Assembly: GCA_030278955.1 (NCBI GenBank)
Contig: JAOANR010000014.1
Span: 36,965,453 to 37,029,452, forward strand
DNA length: 64,000 nt
Source of the DNA: Hygrophila difformis
Taxonomy: Eukaryota; Streptophyta; Magnoliopsida; Lamiales; Acanthaceae
Reading direction: 5' to 3'
Part shown: in pieces, positions 1-9,388 of the stretch
Layout of the letters: every line of letters begins with the position of its first letter
How positions within the stretch are numbered: position 1 is the stretch's first letter
Made by a program: the position numbers and the translations under genes
Notes under the pieces: generated by a model
What the model was told of the DNA's origin: nothing
The model's input: only the letters and a program-made list of their open reading frames with translations
The model's database searches: none

Positions 1-179
1 TAAAAGTAAGAAATCATATTATATTGTGTTCTTTAGCTTGTTTGGCTTAACAGATCAATAACAATAATTATTAAAATAATATTTTGTGTAATTTGAAATT
101 TAAATTAAAATAAAATAAATTTTATATATTTGTATTAAGCATAATATGAAAAATTTCCTCACAATTTGCTAAAAATTTC

Positions 180-1470
180 ATTCCTGAAAATTTTATTGGT
201 AGGGGCTAGTATAGTACTATCTTTAAAAATATCTGAATTTGAAGTGGTGCAGTTTATATTTGTATATGTACTCTTAAATATTTCTCTATATGATCACCCG
301 TAAAGTTTATAAGAATATTATCCGGAAATGTCACATCTAATTGTAGATCTTCGAAATCAATACCGGCCTTACCTTACCTAAATTTAGCATACATTTCGCA
401 AATTTTCTGTCATATATAAAATTTATTGTAAACAACATTTCTTGTGGTATCTTGAGTTAATCATTCTCAGTTGCATATTAATACTTTGAGCCAAATCTTG
501 CTAGTGACGCGAAATATTGCAACATAACTATTCATGACAAAACTGTTTTGGAAGATAAAGTCCAACATTCTTTAAAAATTGACATTGACTTTTGTTTATA
601 ATCATAGCAAAACAAACTACAAGTTGAAATTTTCTCATCTGAAATCGAATCAGGAATTTGGGAATCAGATAGGCTCATAATCATTCTACCAATCAAGAAT
701 TTACTTTCATGCTTTTTCGAAAATTAGTTTTATCCTCAATAATATGGTTCCACATCTTGGTTACTATCAACCTACTTATATTGCATACTTTATTTGATGG
801 ATCTATATTCCTATTAAGCATGATTATGCAACCCTAATTCAACGTTATTTCATGATTCGGTAATCCAGAATAATTGATTATGTTTAGATATTATAGCGAA
901 AATAATTTATTGGCATTATCTATGTTTTCATCCTCTTGACAAATATTATTAGAACTGATATATGTACATTTTCATTTACAGACATACGTTCCATGATTTA
1001 ATCATTGATCGTATCAACAATCTCATTGGTAGGGAATAGTGTATAATATCTTTAAAAATATTTGGATTTGAAGTGATTGATGTTATATGTGTATAAGTAC
1101 TCTAAACATTTGCCGCAATAGGATCTTAGAATTTATAAAATTATAATATGGAAATGTCACATCTAATTGTACATCTTCAAGATCAATACTAGATACTACC
1201 ATCACCTACATGAAGAATCTATTGTGCAAATTTATGTCATATATAATTTTTATTATAAACAATATTTCTTGTAGTATCTTGGGTTAATCCATCATAATAA
1301 CATATTAGTACTTCGAATCCCTTCTTTCCAGTGACATGAGGGATTGCAGCATATTATTAACATAGGAAGAAAATGATTTTTGGAGATAGAGTCCAACATT
1401 CTTTAAAAAATGACATTGACTTTTTTATAATCATAGTAAAATAAAATGCGAGTGTGACTTTTGTTCCTCT
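180..1470 (-). repeat. Internal duplication of a decayed helicase segment in Helitron A
   Basis: Two diverged copies of one segment lie in direct order, at about 180-600 and 1020-1400. Both contain 'attggtaggg', 'ctaattgta', 'caatac', a (C/T)TTGTAGTATCTTG(A/G)GTTAATC-like string and 'gtccaacattctttaaa'. Read on the minus strand, each resembles the C-terminal half of a Helitron Pif1 helicase, as in the intact piece at 23788-24033. The same two-module order occurs in Helitron B (about 23820-24210 and 24640-25060), so the duplication predates the split of A and B. Confidence 0.6.
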
Positions 1471-1801
1471 GAAATCGAATGGAGAATTTGGTTAATTCAG
1501 ATGGGCTCATAGTTATTTTACCAATCAAGAATTTTCATCCTAAATCTTGAGCTTTGTTTCAATGAGAAGAGGGGTTGAATAATTTTCTGGGATAAATTTT
1601 TGGAGGTAGAATTCTCGTCACAATCTAGTAAAATGTCAATTCTATAATCTTCAGTCCTACCTCTTGAAGGAGTATGATGCTATTCCAATGGATGCTACAT
1701 GCAACAAAATATCATTTCTACCACGAAGGGCTAAACATAATATTTTCTAGATAAATTATCGATAAGTGTCTTCTCATTTCCACCATGTAAAGAAAAAAGA
1801 A

Positions 1802-2041
1802 TCAACCCTCATCACTATCAACTGCATACATTATTTTATTATAAACATTCATCCACTCATTAATCAATAAATGTAATAGCTTAGCATGATACACCTTCAT
1901 TTCTTCCTTATTATAATATGTCTCTTCTAGTATCAATAGATTATCTATTTTAGATGTTAAAACTTCATTCAGTACCGCCATTTCAGAGAAAATTTTCCAA
2001 TTTATAGAATTTGCAACAATTAGCCTTTTAATTTCTAACAA
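1802..2041 (-). pseudogene. Pif1-type Helitron helicase remnant, upstream of Walker A
   Basis: A 79-codon minus-strand frame contains LEETYYNKEEMKVYHAKL, then NEWMNVYNKIMYAVDSDEG. This matches the conserved stretch just before the Walker A loop of plant Helitron and Pif1 helicases (pattern EE..Y....L...H..L...L..EQ...Y..I...V....GG). The frame then stops. The following bases still show a degenerate version of the expected FF-Y-GG-GKT segment with frame changes. It is a fossil, not an active gene. The matching region of Helitron B is at 25441-25680. Confidence 0.6.
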
Positions 2042-2412
2042 AGCTAGATTTATATTTGTTCTTCCGTCAATTGCAAATCTGTTAAAATATATATTAATGA
2101 AGTATTTCTTAAAATAGATTTAAAGAAAAATAAATTTTCACTCTTTAGTTACTGATGGACTATTTGCACCCCAATAACTCTTTATACACCCGATTCTTTT
2201 ATTTATAATATGTTTTAAGAAAATAACTAATTTACTCTAAATCAATTATCAATAGAATATGAATTTTCACACTTCTCTTAATAATTATAATTCTTTTGCA
2301 TCATTTTAAATATAATAAAACATAAATAAGATCTATTCTATTTAATAATATATATTTATATACAATTAGAATGATGTAATTGTAAAAAATATTTTTTAAC
2401 GATTAGCAACTA

Positions 2413-2672
2413 CTTCCTCCGTTCTTTTATAAGTGACACATTAGAGATTTTGTTACTGTTCATTGAGTAACTTTGACCCAATTTTTTAATACAATTATAT
2501 CAGATAAAACATAGTCAAGTGGGATCTTGTTAGATTCGTCTAATCGCATAGATTTAGAATATTAAATTTTTATAATTTTTACTTTTATGCAATTTGAGTT
2601 ATTGAGGATTAAAAACGTGTATTGGATTGCGCGAAATGTGGGTTCGTGACATTTAAAAAAGAACGGAGGTAG
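2413..2672. mobile_element. Stowaway-type MITE, copy 1
   Basis: A 260-bp element with inverted ends (CTTCCTCCGTTC and GAACGGAGGTAG) is flanked by TA. Helitron B lacks it at the same site ('tatcaattatataattg' near 26030, against the interrupted form here), so insertion boundaries and target duplication are visible directly. The other copies of this family are at 30298, 35817 and 63135. It has no coding capacity and would depend on a Tc1/mariner transposase in trans. Confidence 0.85.
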
Positions 2673-3680
2673 TATATAATTGTATATTACTTTTAGTAAA
2701 TATATAATTTATATTACTTTTAAGAAAAGTGAATTAAAAACATGGCCTATTGTAACGCCCCAAAAATTTAAAACCAAATTTCTGTGACGTCACTGCCGTG
2801 TTACCTCTCTTAAACTGTTGGCCAATCAATTTAAGATCAATAACACGTAGCCAAGTAACAGGAAACCAATGAATCATAATACAAATCCAGAAAGGAAACC
2901 TCACATTATAACAGACGTCCGGCTTACAAGCCTTATTCATGCGACATAACAGTCGACATATCAGTCTCATCTCAACCTGTCAGAGATATTAAGTAACACA
3001 CAAGACAGAACATAATGTACCGATCGGTACCACCAGCAATACGAGACAAGGTAATAGAGTCATAACATATTATTCAAGACAAGCACATAAGTCCACAACA
3101 TGCTAATGCATCCCTAGGTAGATCACTCATCCCCAAACCCCACATCGTGCTCAGGCTCTGCGTCCTCCCCGGGAATATCTATACATAAAAACATAGCAAG
3201 GGTCAGTACAAGGTACTGAGCAAGAATAGAAGAATCGGCATAAGGGGAAACAAGAATTAACTTGATTCCCTAGAAGTATATTTATACATATATGTGAAGG
3301 TATATTCCGTTTTTAAACATTTGTTAGGCATAACATAAAAATTAAACAGTGCAAATAAGTAAACATCACACCGTCCCATACCGGTGCTTCAACCACTGCA
3401 AATAAGATGAATGATGGATGATGAGATGAAATGTTATGACCTAAGATGTCTATCTACCCTAAATGCAACACATAAGCATGCCTAGCGCGCACCTAGGTAC
3501 CATGGTCGGTATTCCCTCCCATATAAGGGTCCACTCCCCTTAATGGTCGAGAGACATACCCACAGTGCCCCCGCCGCGGACACTAACAGCTGAGATCGTG
3601 GCTTACGGCAAGCGGGTCAGGCTAAGGGTCATGAGCCCTTTCTAGCCAAATACAGACTAGGATATAAATCCTTTTCAGTC

Positions 3681-3842
3681 TCAATGCCCCGGGAAAGATA
3701 CCATTATGCCCAATCGGATACCGATTCGTAAGCATAGGGTATCCTACCCGCGTAGCATTATTCAATGCCCCGGGAAAGATACTACTATGCCCAATCGGAT
3801 ACCGACTTGTAAGCATAGCGTATCTTACCCGCGTAGCATTAT
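3681..3842. repeat. 81-bp tandem duplication in Gypsy-1 LTR
   Basis: Two consecutive 81-bp units each begin TCAATGCCCCGGGAAAGATA and end near CGCGTAGCATTATT. Gypsy-2 LTRs have one unit only. The same pair recurs at +6638 in the other Gypsy-1 LTR. Confidence 0.9.
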
Positions 3843-3854
3843 TTGATTCACCAA

Positions 3855-4070
3855 CATATCATCACAGATATTCAGATATCATCACAGATATCACATATCA
3901 TCACAGATATTCACATATCATCACAGATATTCAGATATCATCGCAGATATTAAGATTCATCACAGATTTCCACATATCATCACAGATATTCAGATATCAT
4001 CACAGATATCAAGATTCATCACAGATTTCCACATATCATCACAGATATTCAGATATCATCACAGATATCA
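3855..4070. repeat. ~20-bp minisatellite in Gypsy-1 LTR
   Basis: About eleven tandem units close to CATATCATCACAGATATTCA occur, some in a variant form AAGATTCATCACAGATTTCC. Gypsy-2 LTRs have a single unit (about 14881-14900 and 22289-22308), so the array expanded in the Gypsy-1 lineage. The second copy of the array is at 10493-10708. Confidence 0.9.
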
Positions 4071-5465
4071 AGATTCAATTCAATCACATGTCCATACGCA
4101 AACCAACGCATCAGGACATAATAAACAACTCGTCTTGAGTTAAGTATAATCCGGGGTATGCCAAGTCCCACATATCGGCATCAACATATATTCAGATTCA
4201 ATTCCACACATGTCAATACGTAATTTACGTGTCATGCCAAAATAAACAACTCTTCGCAAGTTAAGTATCAAGGGTGTGCCAAGCCCCACATATCGGCACC
4301 AACACTCACATCAACATAGAAGCGAAACAAGACTCGATCTCAACTAAGGCATAGTAGATCACCGCTAATCGCAACTAAGTTCAAAGATTGTGAGCATAAT
4401 GATGGTTATGGCATGCTAGAAGCATAAGAAGAACTAAGGAAACACGAAGGACGAAGAATCGGAAAAACGAGCGAACGAATCGCGCGGACAGGAAGGCCCG
4501 CGCGCACCCGGCGCGGTTTTCTCAAGGAAAGCGCGCCAACCCCGCGCCGGGTAGGGATTCGTCGCGGTTCGTGTTTTCGCGCGCTGCCCGCGCGCTGTTT
4601 GGCTAAAGGGCGCGCCAAGTACGCGCCGACACACCAGAAACGATGGAAATGGCGGTTTCCGGCCATTCCACCGATTATGCCCCCATTTAGGCCTATCTCT
4701 ACCCTTGCCTGATATGTAGATGAGTCTCCAAGCTCCTCTTCTCAACCTGCAAGCTTCCAATCAACAATTCCAAGCCTATATTGCAAGAATCAAGCTCCAA
4801 ACATCATAATTCATCCAAGAACATGATTTCTTGATCTTGAAACCATTTGAAGCTTAAAAACTGAAATCAACAACACCAAAATGGTCTCAAGTACTAACCT
4901 TAGCTTCCTCCAACACTAATTCAGCTTCCAAACAAGAATCCAAGCTTCAACTACAAGAATTGGCAAAGATCCCCAATTTTCGTCACCAACTTTCATCACC
5001 CCAAAACTTGCTCAAACATCATCAAAATCAAGTGTAGAAGCTAGGAAAATACTTACCAAAGCTTATATAAGCAATCCCCCAACTTGATTTGAGGAAGAAA
5101 ACACCAATTCCAAGCCAAAATGAAGAACCCTAACTCCTTCAAGAGAGGTGACGGGAATGGAAGGATGATGAGGAAGAAATGGGTTTCCTAATGCCCAAAA
5201 TCAGATTTTGAAGAGTCAAAAATGGGTCCGGGTCGGGTCACGGGTCTCGGTTCGGGTCGGAATGTGGGTTAAAAGAGTTACACCACTTGTCTTGACCACA
5301 TTGCACCCATTTGAGCACTTGACTCTTATTATCTAGTGAGTTGAACTCACTTATTTCCCCCACTTAAATCTTCATTCCCTACAAAATAATCCACATACTA
5401 AGTCTTTTGTTAATTAACCATAATTAAATTAATTAATTATGAGTTAATTAAATCGGGGTGTTACA

Positions 5466-5478
5466 ATCTCTCCCCTTT
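5466..5478 (-). other. Gypsy-1 polypurine tract
   Basis: On the minus strand AAAGGGGAGAGAT lies directly before the 3' LTR, the expected position for the plus-strand primer of reverse transcription. Confidence 0.85.
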
Positions 5479-5525
5479 AGGATCATTCGTCCTCGAATGA
5501 AAAAGTATGGATTAAGGTCATTACT

Positions 5526-7851
5526 TCACTGAATTGGAGTCAAATCCAATTCAGGATAATGCCCAGCCATGCTTTCCTCTGTCTCCCAAGTGGCATCCTC
5601 TACGCCATGTCTCGACCAAGGTACTTTCACCATTTTGATCGCCTTCTTGCGAAGTACCTTTTCTTTAGTGTCGAGAATCGCCACGGGGTATTCTTCGTAT
5701 TCTAGGTTGTCATCCAACTCCTCCTCCTCCGGTTGTATAATCTTGTCCGGAATTGAGATAAACTTCCTCAACTGAGAGACGTGGAAAACGTTGTGCACCT
5801 TTCCCACCTCAGTTGGCAATTCTAACCGGTAAGCGACCTTCCCAATCTTTTTAGTGATCTCATAGGGGCCTATAAATCTGGGACTCAGTTTCCCCTTCTT
5901 CCCAAATCATCTCACGCCCCTCATGGGTGACACTCTCAATAGTACCCAATCTCCAACCTCGAATTCAATGTCTCTCCTGGACAAATCAGCATAACTCTTT
6001 TGACGATCCTGAGCTTCCTTCATTCTGTCTCTGATCACCCGTACCACTTCAGGGGTCTGTTCAATGAGTTCAGGATCCATCACCACTCGTTCTGAAGGGT
6101 CACTCCAACACAAGGGTGTCCTGCACTTTCTTCCGTATAAGGCCTCGAAAGGCGCCATACGAATACTCGCGTGATAGCTATTGTTGTAGGAGAATTCCAC
6201 CAAATGTAGATGTTCCTCCCACGATCCTTGAAAATCCATCACACACGCCCTCAACATATCCTCCAAGGTTCTAATGGTCCTTTCGGTCTGTCCATCAGTC
6301 TGAGGGTGCCACGCAGTACTCATACTGATCTGTGTCCCAAAGGCTGTCTGCAATTCCTTCCAGAACCTTGACAGGAATCTGGAATCTCTGTCGGAAATGA
6401 TTTCTCGAGGAATACCAAAACGTCTAACCACATGTTGGATGTAAGCGCCAGTCAACTGTTGCATGCTCCAGTTCAATCTCATTGGTATAAACACAACACT
6501 CTTGGTTAGTCGGTACACAACTACCCTAAATAGTATCAAAACTGCTCCGTGTCCTGGGTAGCCCGGTGACAAAGTCCATAGCAATGGACTCCCATTTCCA
6601 AGTAGGAACATCCAAAGGTTGTAATAAGCCTGAAGGTCTCATGTGCTCGGCTTTCACCTTCTGGCAAGTGGAACACCTAGACACAATTCTGCCACTTCCT
6701 TCTTCATGCCTTTCCACCAATAGTTTTGCCTCAAATCCTTGTACATCTTTACTGCTCCCGGATGTACGGAGTAAGGTGTGCAATGTGCTTCCTCCATAAT
6801 TTTTCCTTTCAGCGCCTGATCTTTCGGAGGCACACACCAACGGTCCCCAAACTTGATCATATTCTTGCTATTAATCACAAAGCCTTCCGCTTTACCCTTA
6901 CGAATCTGAGCTTTCAAATGCATCATCTCTTGACTTACAGCTTGACTTAGTCTGAGCTCCTCGAGTAATGATGGCATCACCGTCATAGCATTCAGCCTCG
7001 CTATCGTGTCGTAAGGAACAACCACAACACCTTCCTTGTCTAACTCTTGCCTCAACTTCCAAGGGAGAGTAATTGAGTTCAGTACATGTCCTTTCCTACT
7101 TAGTGCATCAGCCACCCGGTTGGCTTTCCCTTCTATGTACTGAATACTCGTGTCGTAATCCTGCAAAAACTCTAACCACCTTCTTTGCCTACCGCTCATC
7201 TTATCTGCAGTGTAGAGACATTTAAGGTTCTTATGATCCGAGTAGATTTGACACTTGGCGCCGTAAAGATAATGCCTCCAAATTTTTAATGCATGCACGA
7301 CCGCTGCCATCTCCAGGTCGTGAGTCGGGTAATTCAGCTCGTGAGGCTTTAATTGCCTAGATGCATATGCAATCACCTTGCCATACTGCATAAGCACACA
7401 CCCAAGTTCCCGATAAGATGCATCTGTGTATACCTCATATTCCCCCGATTCATCAGGTAACACTAAGGCAGGAGCCTCTGTCACCTTCTTCTTCGGTAAA
7501 GGAAATCCTTGGTATCCCGCAGTCTAATCTGGCTCGGTACTTAGACAGCCAATCCATTCCCAAAATCACGTCAAAATCGGCCAAATCTAGCACCACTAGA
7601 TTCGCTCTGAACTCTCGCTCTTTGATGATTATCTGTGCATCGGGTTTAATCCACTGGCTTCGCATGAGGTCTCCCGAAGGTAGCGTAACAGGGAGTTGAT
7701 AAGCCTCTAGTGGTCCCATATCATTATTAGTTACGAATTCCGATGATATAAACGAGCATGATGCACCAGAATCATATAAGGCATAAGCAGGCACATTATC
7801 AACTAGTATAGTACCTACGCATTTAATAACATAAGGCACTACCTGGGGCAC
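5526..7851 (-). pseudogene. Gypsy-1 pol, broken: protease, RNase H, integrase, chromodomain-like tail; RT deleted
   Basis: The reading order on the minus strand is protease ([16 protein letters not shown] near 7780), then an abrupt join into RNase H ([18 protein letters not shown]), integrase and a chromodomain-like end (WSRHGVEDATWETEESM). Compared with Gypsy-2, 1,091 bp covering the RT are missing. The join at about 7481-7490 falls on TCACCTTC, which flanks the deleted piece in Gypsy-2 (18281 and 19372). There is also a one-base loss near 6686, a one-base gain near 6526, and a TGA near 5907 just before the GPY/F region. No functional polyprotein can result. Confidence 0.92.
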
Positions 7852-7905
7852 TTGTTACAGATGGTTAAGTCGATCAAGATTGAAATTGAACAATGGGCAA
7901 CTTAC
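7839..7905 (-). other. Candidate 67-nt gag-pol intron, Gypsy-1
   Basis: On the minus strand a perfect donor (G/GTAAGT) follows the gag codons for DDVMT. The stretch has a branch-like CTTAAC about 25 nt before the end and finishes CAGGTAG. Joining the last G of gag to TGCCT gives an in-frame Val-Pro-Tyr run into the protease frame. Without splicing, gag ends ten codons past the donor and pol is in another frame. Gypsy-2 has the same arrangement at 66 nt. This is inferred from sequence only; 67 nt is near the lower size limit for plant introns. Confidence 0.5.
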
Positions 7906-9124
7906 CAGTCATGACATCATCTCGTCCATCTAGCTCAGCCCGCTCAATCACATTGAGGCGGCCCCCACGGTCCCCCTGTGGTCCACGACCTCTGTCTACA
8001 CCTCGTCCACGCGACGCATTCCCACCAGACGCATCTGAAGTAGATCCTCCTACTCGACCCACCAACTGTGGGCACTGTGACCTCAAATGACCTTGCTGTC
8101 CGCAATTCCAGCAGTGGGGTCCGCTTCTATACGGTGGCTGTGCATAAGTCTGAGGCCTAGAGGTCTCTCCACCGCTTCTCGGCCTCGTCTGCCTATGATG
8201 GGGTCTAATCGGCCCCCCTGACTCCCTGCGACGAGCGGCCCTCACGCGCTGCACATCAGCACGAGCTCTTTCAATGCATAAAGCCTGATCATATGCTGAA
8301 GCTAAGCAGGCGTGTTGGTTGCTAAACCCAGTCCGGATCTCAGCCTTCAATCCATCCACAAACTTCGAAACCTTATCTTCCTCATTAGCAACTAGCTTTG
8401 GTACGTATGACATGAGTTCCACAAAACGACCATAGTACTCAGACACTGTCATATTTCCTGCTTGCTCTAAGTTGAGAAATTCCCTCTTCTTAACATTCAT
8501 CACCTGCGTAGTGAAAAAGTGGAATCTCAAAGCATGACAGAAAACTTCCCATGAGAAGTTGGGTCTCGCCATAAGCTCACTCTTGCACGATCTCCACCAA
8601 TGGAGAGCTGGTCCAGTAAGATACTGCCGTCCCACCCTGACCTTCCAATCCTCTGGGCAGTCTATATTCTCGAAGATCTCCTCCATATGATAAATCCAAA
8701 CAGTCAGAGCAACCGGGTCTACTCCTCCACTAAAGACCGGCGGTTGATAATGCCTTGCTAGATGCACGTAATCCACGGGTCTGGGTGGTGGTTGTGCAGG
8801 TTGATTCGCCTGCCCCTGATACATCCCATACATAGCACTAAACATATATTGCATAAACTGAGGGTCAATGGGCATCTGTACAGGTGGCGGCGGTGGTGGA
8901 AGCACTGGTTCGTCCTCATAGTTCCAGTCATCCTCCACCTCTACAGGTTCCTCAATTGGAACATCTTCCACGTGATCATTGCCAAGTCCACCATTCTCAT
9001 GGTACTGTCCATGACCCCCAAAAGCTGGCCCCGGATTCCTACGAGGCCTTCCCCTCCTCCTGGGCCTTCCATCCCTGCGCGGCGGCATCCTATATTCGTA
9101 ACGTAACGAGATATTCAGTAACAC
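7874..9124 (-). CDS. Gypsy-1 Gag (capsid/nucleocapsid)
   Basis: This 416-residue open frame encodes the structural protein that packages element RNA. It likely starts at the second Met (residue 13, MPPRRDG, about 9088), because the basic RRRGRPRR start is typical of Tekay/Del Gag. A retrotransposon gag domain spans roughly residues 120-270. One CCHC zinc knuckle (CWNCGQQGHLRSQC) lies near residue 340, followed by a Gly/Arg-rich tail. Length equals that of Gypsy-2 Gag and no break is seen, although pol downstream is ruined. The last ten codons lie inside the candidate intron and may be absent from spliced products. Confidence 0.92.
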   Translation of the reverse strand: MLLNISLRYEYRMPPRRDGRPRRRGRPRRNPGPAFGGHGQYHENGGLGNDHVEDVPIEEPVEVEDDWNYEDEPVLPPPPPPVQMPIDPQFMQYMFSAMYGMYQGQANQPAQPPPRPVDYVHLARHYQPPVFSGGVDPVALTVWIYHMEEIFENIDCPEDWKVRVGRQYLTGPALHWWRSCKSELMARPNFSWEVFCHALRFHFFTTQVMNVKKREFLNLEQAGNMTVSEYYGRFVELMSYVPKLVANEEDKVSKFVDGLKAEIRTGFSNQHACLASAYDQALCIERARADVQRVRAARRRESGGPIRPHHRQTRPRSGGETSRPQTYAQPPYRSGPHCWNCGQQGHLRSQCPQLVGRVGGSTSDASGGNASRGRGVDRGRGPQGDRGGRLNVIERAELDGRDDVMTGKLPIVQFQS

Positions 9125-9373
9125 TCGGTAAATAAGAATAGTTCTTTACCGAACAACAATTATTAAGTATAGAATTCCCGGAATATCCCCAAGGATTGAT
9201 CCTGGTTTGATTCACAAACCACAATCCACCCCTATAGGGGACGCAGATAACCAAAAACAATGCAATTAACAAGAATATAAGCAGAACTAGATGCAATTCC
9301 TACACTATATGCTTTCCCCCACACATCTCACCACATGCTTGTGTTAGAATTCTAAGCACATACGAGCAGACAT

Positions 9374-9386
9374 GGCTCTGATACCA
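9374..9386 (-). other. Gypsy-1 primer-binding site (tRNA-iMet)
   Basis: Minus-strand TGGTATCAGAGCC, two bases after the 5' LTR, is the standard complement of the initiator tRNA-Met 3' end. Confidence 0.92.
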
Positions 9387-9388
9387 AA

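Larger units (their letters stand above)
2751..5465 (-). repeat. Gypsy-1 3' LTR
   Basis: This 2,715-bp LTR is bounded by TGTAACGCCCC and GGGGTGTTACA (plus strand). It contains an 81-bp tandem duplication (3681-3842), a minisatellite (3855-4070), a CpG-dense block (about 4470-4640) and, on the minus strand, a TATATAA motif near 5060 followed by GGTAAGT, a consensus splice donor. Small open frames in the CpG block look like composition artefacts, not genes. Confidence 0.95.

Noticed and set aside
3847..4075. Regularly spaced ~20-bp repeats reminiscent of a CRISPR array
   Set aside because: Units are directly tandem with no unique spacers, lie inside a plant LTR and are duplicated with it.
4406..4760. 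Open frames in the CpG-dense LTR block (also at 11044-11398, 15192-15601 and 22600-23009)
   Set aside because: Arg/Pro/Ala-rich shadows of GC composition, overlapping in several frames, with no domain.
4866..4905. Second intron-like pair (AAGGTTAGT ... TTTCAG) in the gypsy LTR
   Set aside because: Only about 40 nt apart, too short for a plant intron.
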